A stretch of DNA of 26,209 nt from Planctomycetota bacterium (lineage in GTDB: Bacteria > Planctomycetota > PUPC01): assembly GCA_003559755.1 (NCBI GenBank), contig PWKM01000163.1:1-26209 (forward strand), read 5' to 3'. Positions 14,915 to 23,400 of this stretch are shown here, one piece after another; position 1 is the first letter of the stretch, and every line of letters starts with the position of its first letter. The notes below the pieces were generated by a model. That model was not told where the DNA came from. It saw nothing but the letters and a program-made list of their open reading frames with translations, and searched no databases. The translations under genes and the position numbers were made by a program.

Positions 14915-16091
14915 TGACCATCTCCTGAAAACCGGGGCCGATCAGTTTTTCGATTGCCGGGGATACTCCCCAGAACTCTTTGAACCGGTTGTATTCCTCG
15001 ACAAATTGCCTGTCGCCCGGTCCCAGCCCGCTCTCGGCACGAATCATCAGGTTTTTTGATGTGCTCTCGGCGGAGACGAACTCCTCGATGTTCGTCCGAT
15101 AGCCGCTGATCCGCAGTGCCAGGGCGCGGAAGGTATCGGTGACGATGTCTGCAAGCCGTTCCCGCAGAATGCCGTACCGGACGACAGGGCGCATCGGCGG
15201 AGCGTTCATCTGGTCGTGGAGTTCGTGCTGGCAGCAGGGGGCGGCGAGAATGGCGGAGCTGTGCCAACGGCAGCCCAGGGCGATGGCCTCGTCGGTGGCG
15301 GTATCACAAGCGTGCAGGGACAGCGTGATGTCCGGTGGCGTATCCGGCTCGAATTCGGCGATGCGAGCGAGCCGAAACTCGACCCCGGTCCAGCCAAGCT
15401 CGCCGAGCAGTGATTTACTCTTCGATATCCGATCGGAGTTGCTGTCGATCCCGATCACTTTGGCCGGGATGCCCCGCAGGTGGCTGAGATAGTGGTAGGC
15501 CGCGAATGTCAGATACGCCTGGCCGCATCCGCAATCGACGATCGACACCGGCCCCGACCGTTCTTCCGGCAGGACCTGGTCGATGATCCTCAGGAATTCG
15601 TTTATCTGCACGAACTTGCCCCGGCGGCCCGCCCGGACCTTCTTCCCCCTCTTGGTGACGAGGCCGAGCGTTTGAAGAAGCGGATCATCGACGGGGATCG
15701 GGTGGTCCTTCTCGTGGTCATGTGCGGGCGCCCGCGGGACTTCGCGGCTGGTTGGCGGCTTCCGAACGACGTGGACGTTCCCCTTGCGGCTGATCAGCAA
15801 CTCGAGGTCACCCGCGGCCGAAAAGATATTCGCCTGGCCGAACGGCAGGTCGAGGACCTCGTCGAGCCGGGCGCCGGCCGCGTCGCCGCAGCAGTTCTTC
15901 GTGATATCCTGCTCGCCGTCGAAATAGGAGAACTGGAGGTGCCGGCGGTCGCGCACGATGACAGGGCGAACAGTCACCCGAACATAGGGGTTCTCTTTGC
16001 CCCGGAGCGGGTTACTCAGGACGAGCTTGACGAACGTCTCCTCGGAGAGCACCTCGCCCTTGATCACTTGCCTGGGATCGATATCGACCAT
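14901..16091 (-). CDS. Class I SAM-dependent methyltransferase (Methyltransf_32-like)
   Basis: A 396-residue protein with an N-terminal domain of unknown role (1-150) and a Rossmann methyltransferase domain (about 165-330). Motif I is VDCGCGQAYLTFAAYHYL, followed by VIGIDSNSDRI (SAM-ribose acidic strand). The family's typical SLHACDTATDEAI and APCCQHEL segments follow. These resemble the Pfam Methyltransf_32 group, whose bacterial members mostly lack a known substrate; RNA is plausible. The ATG has CGGAG about 9 bases upstream. It lies 84 bases after leuD and overlaps the next gene, so it is an operon member. A hairpin with arms GCCGCCGG/CCGGCGGC sits in the gap before it. Confidence 0.82.
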   Translation of the reverse strand: MVDIDPRQVIKGEVLSEETFVKLVLSNPLRGKENPYVRVTVRPVIVRDRRHLQFSYFDGEQDITKNCCGDAAGARLDEVLDLPFGQANIFSAAGDLELLISRKGNVHVVRKPPTSREVPRAPAHDHEKDHPIPVDDPLLQTLGLVTKRGKKVRAGRRGKFVQINEFLRIIDQVLPEERSGPVSIVDCGCGQAYLTFAAYHYLSHLRGIPAKVIGIDSNSDRISKSKSLLGELGWTGVEFRLARIAEFEPDTPPDITLSLHACDTATDEAIALGCRWHSSAILAAPCCQHELHDQMNAPPMRPVVRYGILRERLADIVTDTFRALALRISGYRTNIEEFVSAESTSKNLMIRAESGLGPGDRQFVEEYNRFKEFWGVSPAIEKLIGPGFQEMVSDGL

Positions 16092-16124
16092 GTCGACCGG
16101 CTCCGTTCTGTCTCGGGGCGTGCT

Positions 16125-16153
16125 GCCGCCGGCGTAGAAGGCCCCCCGGCGGC
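16125..16153 (-). repeat. Inverted repeat between leuD and the methyltransferase gene
   Basis: Eight-base perfect arms GCCGCCGG and CCGGCGGC are separated by 13 bases, 23 bases after the leuD stop. No T-run follows on either strand, so it is not a standard intrinsic terminator. It may stabilise the processed leuD transcript end or simply reflect GC-rich sequence. Confidence 0.4.
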
Positions 16154-16175
16154 TGTATCGGCCGGGAAGCTCAGT

Positions 16176-16661
16176 TCAGGCCAGCGACTTCTTGACGAAG
16201 TTCATCAGGCCGCCGGCATCGATGATCTCGCGCATCCGGCTGGGAAACGGCGGGATGTCGTATTCAGCCCCCCGCGTCCTGTTATAGATTTTGCCGTTGG
16301 CCAGATCAATCTCAAGCTCGTCGCCGGCCCGAATCTCATCGACTGCCTTCGGGCAGGTAAGGATGGGCAAACCGATGTTGATGGCGTTGCGGTAGAATAT
16401 CCGGGCGAAGCTCTTTGCGATCACGCAGGAGACGCCCGCCGCCTTGATGGCGATCGGGGCGTGCTCGCGGGAGGAACCGCAGCCGAAGTTCGTCCCGGCG
16501 ACAATGACGTCCCCCGCGCCGACCTTGCCGGCGAATTTCGGGTCGGCATCTTCCATGCAATGGGCGGCGAGTTCGGCGGGGTCGATGGTGTTCAGGTAAC
16601 GGGCAGGGATGATCTCGTCGGTGTTGACGTCATCCCCGAACGTCCACGCGCTGCCTGTCAT
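16176..16661 (-). CDS. leuD: 3-isopropylmalate dehydratase small subunit (LeuD-type)
   Basis: The swivel-domain subunit of isopropylmalate isomerase or a related aconitase-family hydro-lyase, which with a LeuC Fe-S subunit converts 2- to 3-isopropylmalate in leucine synthesis. Seen motifs are DDVNTDEIIPARYLNT near the start, GTNFGCGSSREHAPIAIKAA (substrate-binding loop) and KSFARIFYRNAINIGLPIL. At 161 residues it is the short form also seen in archaeal and many anaerobe enzymes, so homoaconitase or methylthioalkylmalate-type substrates are possible. GGAGG lies 5 bases before the ATG. The start lies inside the upstream activase gene, giving a 32-base overlap. No leuC occurs in the window. Confidence 0.92.
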   Translation of the reverse strand: MTGSAWTFGDDVNTDEIIPARYLNTIDPAELAAHCMEDADPKFAGKVGAGDVIVAGTNFGCGSSREHAPIAIKAAGVSCVIAKSFARIFYRNAINIGLPILTCPKAVDEIRAGDELEIDLANGKIYNRTRGAEYDIPPFPSRMREIIDAGGLMNFVKKSLA

Positions 16662-19600
16662 GGGAACCTCCGTCTGTGCTCATGTGAGCCATCTGTTTTG
16701 CCTGATGGATGAACGCCTCGATTCGCAGCTCCTCGCCCCCGAGGTCGTGTCCATCATACTCGAGTTTCAAACAGGGGATGTCGCCGTGGTCGCCGGCGAA
16801 CGTCTCCAGCAGCCCGTTCACGATGGTCCCCGGGATGCAGTTGAACGGGGTGACGTTGACGATCCCGTCGAATCCGTGCTGGACGTATTCGATGGCGCGC
16901 CCCATGCTGAGGGTGGCCTCGCCGCGAACGGCGGGGTGGATATAGCGGCGGGCTCGTTCGAGGATGTCCGTCGTGTCTTCCTCGTGGAGGAAATGGCCGA
17001 TCGCTCCTTCGAAGGGCGCGGTGAAGCGCCGCACCTCGCGTTCTTTTGCCCATTCCTTGATGTGCTCGGCGACCCAGGCAACATACTCGCCCTGGGACCT
17101 CAGGTCGCGCCTGCGATAATGGTCGATGTAATCGATCCATTCCTCGAACGGCGGCAGGACCACTTCCGCGCCCAGCGCCTCGAGCTTTCGGACGAGGAAG
17201 TTGTTGGCAAAATCGTTGTAGCGGACGTAGATCTCGCCGATGATCCCGATTTTGGGTTTGCGCGCGGTCCGATCGACCTCGACCATTTCGAACCTCCGGC
17301 GGAAATCGGTCGTCAGCGGCAGCAGTTTCTCGCCGTTCTCCAACGCCCGCTCCAAGCTCTCCAGGCACGATTCGTACAAGGCGTCGGTCTCGCCGGGGTT
17401 CTGTTCATAGGGCCGAGTATGGCGGGTGAGTTTCTGCAGCAGGTCGACGAGTACGAATCCCCGCCACGCCTCGCGGCGGACACGCGGCCCCATCTGCGAC
17501 AGCGACTCGTTGAATTCCTCATCCTGCGACAGTGCGAACAGGGGGACCTGCTCCAGGCCGATGTCGTCGAGTACCATCCGGTGGAACTTGTTGTACTGGC
17601 CGAACCGGCAAGGGCCTTTCGCATCGGCCATCAGGAACGCACTCCGATCCGGATCGAAATCCGGCTCCATGGTCTTCTTGACGATGTCGCCGGTGGTGAC
17701 GATGCAGGGGTAGCACTCGCGCCCGGTAGTGAACTTCCGCCCGATAACCAGACTCGCCTTGTCGGAGAGCGGCAGGGCTTCGGTCTCGATGCCGGCCCCT
17801 CTCATCAGCGCGGCGACTGTTCGGCCGTGGTCGGACATATGGGGGAAAAACAGTTTCCGTCCCTTATCGCGGATCGGGATGTAGTCGGGCCGCTTGATCT
17901 CCCGTTTTGGCTCTGTCTCGTAGCTGGACGTGCGGAGACTTTCCAGGAAGGCCTCGCAGCGAGTGATGAGTCCGGCGTCGGCGCTGTGCTCGTCGATCTC
18001 GATGGTAAGGAACGGCTTTCCGCCCATCTCGCGTTCGAAGAACTTGCTGATGAACGAGTCGGGCCCGCACCCGAAATTGGTGACATAAAGCCCGTTCACG
18101 TTATCGTGCCGGCGGAGGTATCGGGCGGCTGCCAGGATACGCTGGCCGTACTTCCAGTACATGTGCGGGAAGTCGCCCGAGACCGGGTGATTATCGAGCG
18201 GCAGCGCGTCGATGGGGAGAGCGACTGCCCCAAGGTCCCGCAGCTTCTCAGGGAGGTTCAGGTTCAGCCCCGGATCGCAGCCGTTGTAGGGGCGGCTGAC
18301 CAGGGCGATCGCCACGTCGTCGGGGCCGAGCGACTCGAGCACCTCGCGGCCGCGGGCCAGCATTTGTGAGTAGAAGCGATCGAGCGCCTCGAATCCCTTC
18401 TCGGCCGCTGCTATGGCGGCTCGCTTCGACACGCCCAGCCCCTTCACCGCGTCGGCCAACACCTTGGCGACCGCATCGCGGCCGTGGCTCATATGGATTA
18501 CCGGCTCGATCAGCCGCCCGTTCGCGTCGCTCAGGTCAATGGCGGCCCGCACGAAGTAGGGCATCGACTGGACGTAGGGACAGGCGAAGTAGTTGGTGAA
18601 ATCGGACTCGTTGGGCTCCAGGTCAACCACACAGGGCAGGAAAACGTGATCGACGTCGCTTCGGATGAGATCGAGCACGTGGCCGTGGGCCACCTTGATC
18701 GGGAAGCAGGTCTCGGCCTTCACGTGCTCGACGCCGTCTCGGATGATCCGCTGGTTGGTCTTGCTGGAGGTCACCACCTCGAAGCCGAGCTCGCTGAAGA
18801 ACGCCTTCCACAGCGGGAACAGCTCGAAGTAGTGGGCCATGCGTGGGATGCCGACCGTTTTGCCGTTCGGGGCGTCGGGCTTGTCCTTCGGGTAGGACGT
18901 GAGGAGGAGCTTCTCGCGTTCGCGGAACAGGCGGGGGATATCGGTCCGACCCGCTCCCTGTTCCTTCTCATCGAACTTGCCGCACCGACTGCCGTAGTGG
19001 AGGGGCTCCTCGCCCTCGATGGTCACTCTTTTGATCTCGCAGTCGTTGGCACAATCGGAGCACTCGAAGGTCTCGACCGCATACGTTCGGTCGCTGAGGT
19101 CGAAGCCCTTGAAGTTGGATTTGCCGATGCTCTCTTCCATGGCGATGAGGGCGGCCCCGATGGCCCCCATCACATCGTGATGTGGCGGTACGATGATGGG
19201 CTTGCCGACGACCTTTTCGAAGGCCGCACGCACGCCTCGGTTGTACGCGGTGCCGCCCTGGAAGAGGATGACGTCGCCGACCTTGCGGGTCTCTACGACC
19301 TTCGACAGGTAGTTATTCACAATCGAGTAGCACAGCCCGCCGATGAGATCGTTGCGATCGACTCCGGTCTGCTGGTGGTGGTTCAAGCTCGATTCGACGA
19401 ACACCGTGCAGCGGTCGCCCAGATCGCAGGGCGACTCGGCGGCGAGTGCGGCATCGCCGAACTCCTGGTCAACGTTCACACCCAGGCGTTCGGCCTGTTC
19501 CTCGAGGAACGAGCCGGTCCCGGCGGCGCAGACCTTGTTCATTGTGAAATCGACCACGGCCCCGTTGCTCAGCGAAATGTATTTCGAGTCCTGCCCGCCG

Positions 19601-20907
19601 ATCTCGAAGACGGTATCGACGCCGGGATGAATCAACGCCGCTGCGCGGGCGTGGGTGGTGATCTCGTTCTTGATGATGTCCGCCCCGATAAAATCGCCCG
19701 TCAGGTATCGGCCCGAGCCGGTGGTGCCGGCCCCGCGAACGACGACCTTGCCGCCGAACTTCCGCCCGATCTTGAGCAAGCCCTCCTGGATGGCGCGGAT
19801 GGGACGGCCCGCGGTCATCAGGTACTCGCGCGCGACGACCCGTCGCCGGTCGTCGATGAGGACCAGGTTGGTGCTGATCGAGCCGACGTCGACGCCGAGG
19901 TACACGCCGACCGGCTGATCGCCCTCGAGGGGTGCGGGCTCTGTCTCACAGTAATAGCCCTCGTCGGTCAACTTGTCGAGCCGTTTTGCCTCCGACTGTG
20001 AGCTGGCGAGGTACTCGTCCAGCGTCTCCAGGTCGGGCATCGGTGCCAGGGTTTCCTGTCTGCGTGCAGTCAGGACCGCCCCCAGTGCCCCGAGCGAGGC
20101 GGCGTGTTCGGGGATGATCAGTTCGCCCGCGTCCAGCTCCAGCACGTCCTCGAACGCGCGGACCATCCCGGCGTTGAGGGCAACTCCGCCCTGGAAGGCA
20201 ATCGGTTTCTCGAACTCTTTTCCCCGGCAGATATTGCTTCTGAAGTTCCTCGCCAATGCGCCGCACAGGCCGGCGACGATGTCGTGGTCGGGGGTGGCCT
20301 CCTGCTGCAGGTGGATCATGTCGGTTTTTGCGAACACACTGCATCGGCCTGCGATGCGGGGCGGGTTCTGAGATTTCAGGGCGAGTTCGGCGAACTCCTT
20401 CTCGATGGAGACGCCCAGCCGGGCCGCCTGCTGATCGAGGAACGAGCCGGTCCCTGCGGCGCAGACGGTATTCATTGCGAAGTTGGTGATGCGCGGCTCG
20501 CCGGGCTCGTCGCTCGGTTCGATCTTGATCAGCTTGGAGTCTTCGCCGCCCATCTCGATGATGGTTCGGATGTCGGGGTTGAATGCGGCGGCGCCCGTGC
20601 TCTGTGCCACGATCTCGTTCACCGACTCGGCGCCCAGCATGTGGGCCAGGCGCTTCCCACCGTTCCCGGTCAATGCGAACCCGGCGATGCGGTCGCAGGG
20701 GATGCGTTCGAGTATATCGGCGATCAGGTCCCGGGCGGTCGCTATCGGCTGCCCGTGGGTCCTTACGTAGTGGTCTTCCAAAATTCGGCCATCGTCCGCA
20801 ACGACCACCAGCTTGGCGCTGACGGAACCGATATCCAGTCCTACAGTAACCTGTTCGCCATACTCCGGGGAACCGTCCGACCGCTGGGTCGGTTGCGATT
20901 GAGTCAT
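16630..20907 (-). CDS. Double acyl-CoA dehydratase activase-like giant protein (BadF/BcrA/HgdC + DUF2229)
   Basis: A 1425-residue protein with two BadF/BcrA/HgdC-type ASKHA ATPase modules (about 20-285 and 333-595), a cysteine cluster (Cys616, 619, 623, 642), a DUF2229-type region (about 685-900) and a long C-terminal region resembling HgdB-type subunits. Each ATPase module has its phosphate loop (GLDIGSVSAKLVVV; GVDVGSISTNLVLI) and the two cysteines that hold the bridging 4Fe-4S cluster in activases: Cys149 and 189, Cys460 and 500. HgdC-type activases use ATP to drive a low-potential electron into a dehydratase. The fused 1400-residue form is common in anaerobes, but its target is not established. 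The ATG has GAGG about 10 bases upstream. It starts an operon with leuD. Confidence 0.92.
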   Translation of the reverse strand: MTQSQPTQRSDGSPEYGEQVTVGLDIGSVSAKLVVVADDGRILEDHYVRTHGQPIATARDLIADILERIPCDRIAGFALTGNGGKRLAHMLGAESVNEIVAQSTGAAAFNPDIRTIIEMGGEDSKLIKIEPSDEPGEPRITNFAMNTVCAAGTGSFLDQQAARLGVSIEKEFAELALKSQNPPRIAGRCSVFAKTDMIHLQQEATPDHDIVAGLCGALARNFRSNICRGKEFEKPIAFQGGVALNAGMVRAFEDVLELDAGELIIPEHAASLGALGAVLTARRQETLAPMPDLETLDEYLASSQSEAKRLDKLTDEGYYCETEPAPLEGDQPVGVYLGVDVGSISTNLVLIDDRRRVVAREYLMTAGRPIRAIQEGLLKIGRKFGGKVVVRGAGTTGSGRYLTGDFIGADIIKNEITTHARAAALIHPGVDTVFEIGGQDSKYISLSNGAVVDFTMNKVCAAGTGSFLEEQAERLGVNVDQEFGDAALAAESPCDLGDRCTVFVESSLNHHQQTGVDRNDLIGGLCYSIVNNYLSKVVETRKVGDVILFQGGTAYNRGVRAAFEKVVGKPIIVPPHHDVMGAIGAALIAMEESIGKSNFKGFDLSDRTYAVETFECSDCANDCEIKRVTIEGEEPLHYGSRCGKFDEKEQGAGRTDIPRLFREREKLLLTSYPKDKPDAPNGKTVGIPRMAHYFELFPLWKAFFSELGFEVVTSSKTNQRIIRDGVEHVKAETCFPIKVAHGHVLDLIRSDVDHVFLPCVVDLEPNESDFTNYFACPYVQSMPYFVRAAIDLSDANGRLIEPVIHMSHGRDAVAKVLADAVKGLGVSKRAAIAAAEKGFEALDRFYSQMLARGREVLESLGPDDVAIALVSRPYNGCDPGLNLNLPEKLRDLGAVALPIDALPLDNHPVSGDFPHMYWKYGQRILAAARYLRRHDNVNGLYVTNFGCGPDSFISKFFEREMGGKPFLTIEIDEHSADAGLITRCEAFLESLRTSSYETEPKREIKRPDYIPIRDKGRKLFFPHMSDHGRTVAALMRGAGIETEALPLSDKASLVIGRKFTTGRECYPCIVTTGDIVKKTMEPDFDPDRSAFLMADAKGPCRFGQYNKFHRMVLDDIGLEQVPLFALSQDEEFNESLSQMGPRVRREAWRGFVLVDLLQKLTRHTRPYEQNPGETDALYESCLESLERALENGEKLLPLTTDFRRRFEMVEVDRTARKPKIGIIGEIYVRYNDFANNFLVRKLEALGAEVVLPPFEEWIDYIDHYRRRDLRSQGEYVAWVAEHIKEWAKEREVRRFTAPFEGAIGHFLHEEDTTDILERARRYIHPAVRGEATLSMGRAIEYVQHGFDGIVNVTPFNCIPGTIVNGLLETFAGDHGDIPCLKLEYDGHDLGGEELRIEAFIHQAKQMAHMSTDGGSHDRQRVDVRG

Positions 20908-20967
20908 TTGCTGTTTTCCTCTTTATCTTGTGCTATACCGCATCGGGGAACACACCGGCGAGATAGT

Positions 20968-20996
20968 ATGATACCGACAGGCCGGCGAATAATCAA
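20968..20996 (-). promoter_or_regulatory. Candidate promoter of the activase-leuD operon
   Basis: On the minus strand TTGATT (20996-20991) and TATCAT (20973-20968) are 17 bases apart, about 60 bases before the activase ATG. Moderate match; a second TTGACG at 21011-21006 lacks a suitable -10. Confidence 0.45.
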
Positions 20997-21167
20997 CACA
21001 GAATCCGTCAATGGGATTTAAGGTCAGGAGCCGTACGTTGTTGGGCCACTTCCGCCCGGGCTGAACATGGTTCTTCCCTGAACCCTGCTCGGCCGGTGAC
21101 CTCCCCGAAGACAGCCGGCTCCCGAATGTTGGATGTAACGGTCACTTCGTATATTTTACATCAGTTA

Positions 21168-21202
21168 TAAAAAGCGCCGACGGCTGTTGGGCCGCCGGCG
21201 CT
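21168..21202 (-). terminator. Intrinsic terminator after the TPR/secretin-N gene
   Basis: A 12-base stem with one mismatch: AGCGCCGGCGGC (21202-21191, minus strand) pairs with GCCGTCGGCGCT (21184-21173), loop CCAACA, followed by TTTTTAT. It begins 13 bases past the stop at 21215 and is the clear end of the transcript from fmt or from the TPR gene. Confidence 0.92.
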
Positions 21203-21214
21203 ATGTTGCCAAGT

Positions 21215-22903
21215 TTACCAGAGCGGGGCATCGGCGATATCATCGTCTTCCCAGGTGCCCGGGGCGATGACTCGCATAATGAACTCGACCAGTTCCTCTC
21301 CAGTGAACACCTCGCCACGGTCTTCGTCGTCCCGAGGCCGGCCTTCCTGGAAAATGTCCCCGATGGCGTCGTCTCGGCCGACATCCGCCTGGGTCAGAGC
21401 CCGGAGATCGGGCTCGAACTGGGTGAGCCGCAGGGTGATGTCTTCGACGTCATAGTAGCGGGTGACTCGCCGCCGAGTGGCCTGGACCCGCTCGGGGGTC
21501 GATATGTAGATGGCGTTCCTGTCCAGCGTATACTCGAGGTCGACCATCCGCAGAATCCAATCGAGGGCATCTTTGAGGCGAACCTCTTCGAGTTCGAGTG
21601 TGATGTCCATGTTCCGGCCTTCGACGGCTGCCGGATCGAGCACGATGTTCACGTCCCTCATCCCCCGGAGGAAAGCGACCACGTCTTCCAGCGGGGTGGC
21701 GATGAAGTCGAAGGACACGGGCTGCTCGAGTTCGCGTTCGAGTTCAGGGCGCCATTCTTCCGGCTCAAAGATCTCGCCACGGACCTCGTATCGTTCGCGC
21801 CGTGCCTCGATCTCGTCCCAGTTATCGGGATAGATGGGCGCGTGGCCTGAGAACGGGATCGAGAGGGCTGCCACTTCGCGCCAGGTCCGCTCGGTCTCGA
21901 CCGCCGACGTCCGCTGATACCATTGCCTGCGCCTTTCGACTTCGCGCTCGTGGCATCTGTCGATGAAGTCTTCGACGCCGGGATGGCGCGGGGCGATCTC
22001 GAGGACCTCGGCCGCTTTCTCTGCCGCGAGGGTGTATCGTCTCTGCTCGAACAATTCTCGGGCATCCTCCATCAGTCGCTCGATTCGTTCTTCCCGGAGC
22101 TCTCCCATCCGCTCTCGTTCCCGCTCGGCGAGTTCGCGCGCTCGTTCGATTTTCTCGCGTCTCTCTCGCTCGGCCTTGGCGGCCCGTTCTTCTTCAAGCC
22201 GGTTCATCAGCGAGTTGATCCGGGCTTGCTCGCGCTGCACGTCGCGATAGATCGCCAGTGCCTCGGCGGAGTTTCGTGCCTGCCGCAGCTTGTCTCGCGC
22301 CTCGTCGAACCGCTGGCCGGCAACCAGGTCATCTGCCTCGTCAATGGTTCGCCGCATCCGGCTCATTTCGTAGGTCTCCCATACACGCCGACGCTCGCGT
22401 TCTCCTCGAAGAACAGCGGGAGCACCGACCTCGTCCCTCTGGAGAACATCCCGGACACGAACGAGCAACTCCGCGGCCTCGCGATGTCGGGGGTCGATAT
22501 CAAGGATCCTCTCGAGTTCCCGCTCTGCTTCTTCATACTGGCGGGCCTGGAAAGCTTGTTGAGCTCCCTGGAATAGATGATCGGTAAGGAGTTCCTGGTA
22601 TCTCTCCCGCGCCTGGCGCTCGGCCAGGAGTTGCTGCATAATGTCGCGGGCTTCGGGGTCTGCTTCTTCCACCTCCTCGAGTTGGTTGCGGATGTCTGCG
22701 AGCAGTTCCTGTGCCTGCTCATGGCCGGGCTCGGCCTCGAGCAGTTCTTCGAGGACTGCCACGGCCTGCTGGTAGTCGCCCTCCGCGGCGAGCTCGAGCG
22801 CTCTGTTGTACGAGGCGTCGGCGTCCTGGGCGTACACGGTCGCGGCGCCCAGGGCCATCGTCGCCACCACGGCAATTATCAGTGCTCTGCTCAGAAGTTT
22901 CAT
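21215..22903 (-). CDS. Exported TPR protein with secretin N-domain, no barrel
   Basis: A 562-residue protein with signal peptide (1-25) and TPR-like helical pairs (about 30-65, 108-145, 280-312). A very charged coiled region (about 210-280, rich in Arg and Glu) follows, and then a secretin/STN-type short N-domain (about 395-470: FDFIATPLEDVVAFL, then DITLELEEVRLKDALDWIL and YTLDRNAIYIST). In PilQ/GspD secretins this domain leads into a beta-barrel; here the protein ends about 90 residues later in an acidic tail with no barrel. It is probably a periplasmic partner of a secretion or pilus machine, or a planctomycete-specific scaffold. GAGGAGG lies 4 bases before the ATG. It follows the DUF116 gene by 47 bases. 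Confidence 0.82.
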   Translation of the reverse strand: MKLLSRALIIAVVATMALGAATVYAQDADASYNRALELAAEGDYQQAVAVLEELLEAEPGHEQAQELLADIRNQLEEVEEADPEARDIMQQLLAERQARERYQELLTDHLFQGAQQAFQARQYEEAERELERILDIDPRHREAAELLVRVRDVLQRDEVGAPAVLRGERERRRVWETYEMSRMRRTIDEADDLVAGQRFDEARDKLRQARNSAEALAIYRDVQREQARINSLMNRLEEERAAKAERERREKIERARELAERERERMGELREERIERLMEDARELFEQRRYTLAAEKAAEVLEIAPRHPGVEDFIDRCHEREVERRRQWYQRTSAVETERTWREVAALSIPFSGHAPIYPDNWDEIEARRERYEVRGEIFEPEEWRPELERELEQPVSFDFIATPLEDVVAFLRGMRDVNIVLDPAAVEGRNMDITLELEEVRLKDALDWILRMVDLEYTLDRNAIYISTPERVQATRRRVTRYYDVEDITLRLTQFEPDLRALTQADVGRDDAIGDIFQEGRPRDDEDRGEVFTGEELVEFIMRVIAPGTWEDDDIADAPLW

Positions 22904-22923
22904 AGGTCCTCCTCCTCACTCTG

Positions 22924-22940
22924 GGCGGCCCGTCGTGCGG
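22924..22940 (-). repeat. Small hairpin before the TPR gene
   Basis: A perfect six-pair inverted repeat, GGCCCG-CACGA-CGGGCC, lies between the DUF116 stop and the TPR gene's ribosome-binding site. No T-run follows. It may moderate read-through or translation, or be chance in GC-rich DNA. Confidence 0.35.
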
Positions 22941-22950
22941 GCCACAGCCA

Positions 22951-23400
22951 TCAGGATGTACGCGTCAACCATTGTATCGCCTGCTCCACCGCGTCGATGT
23001 CCACGTCCGTCTCACAGCACGGACCGTTTGGCCGTTGATTGGTGACGGCCAGGACCGGTTTCGGCAGGCACGCAAAAATTCCGGTTCTCAATTCCTTCTC
23101 ACAGGCGACGGCTACGATTGCATTGACCTCCGGGGCCTTCGCCCGGCTGACGGCCACCCGGCCGCCCTTGGCCACCGCCACCTTCACGCCGTATCGTTCG
23201 GCCAGATCGAGCAGCGGCCCGATCCGGCATCGACCGCACCGCAGGCAGTGAGCGAGATCGCCGATTACGTTCTGCTCACACGAGGCGGCCTGAAGGCACG
23301 TGGGCAACAGGATAAGCAATTCTTCGGGCTGAACTTTTGCCCGACGGCCTTTCACAGTCAGGTTGTTCAGGCCGATGACCGCCTGGTCAATCAGTTGCAA
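22951..23400 (-). CDS. DUF116-family cysteine-rich protein
   Basis: A small protein (about 149 residues) with the DUF116 cysteine pattern: LLPTCLQAASC, then CLRCGRC, followed by VKVAVAKGGRVAV and a later VACEKELRTG and GPCC. The cysteines suggest a metal or Fe-S cluster site. The family is of unknown function and is often found beside fmt, as here. No ATG is available; a TTG at 23400 has GGAG 9 bases upstream and overlaps fmt by 14 bases, while an earlier TTG at 23451 would overlap it by 65 bases. I favour 23400. The gene is probably translated by coupling to fmt. The start is uncertain; the family call is good. Confidence 0.8.
   Translation of the reverse strand: MQLIDQAVIGLNNLTVKGRRAKVQPEELLILLPTCLQAASCEQNVIGDLAHCLRCGRCRIGPLLDLAERYGVKVAVAKGGRVAVSRAKAPEVNAIVAVACEKELRTGIFACLPKPVLAVTNQRPNGPCCETDVDIDAVEQAIQWLTRTS

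Noticed and set aside
16609..20001. Long plus-strand open frames opposite the giant activase gene
   Set aside because: They are mirror frames of a GC-rich gene with clear family motifs on the minus strand; they have no motifs or ribosome-binding sites of their own.
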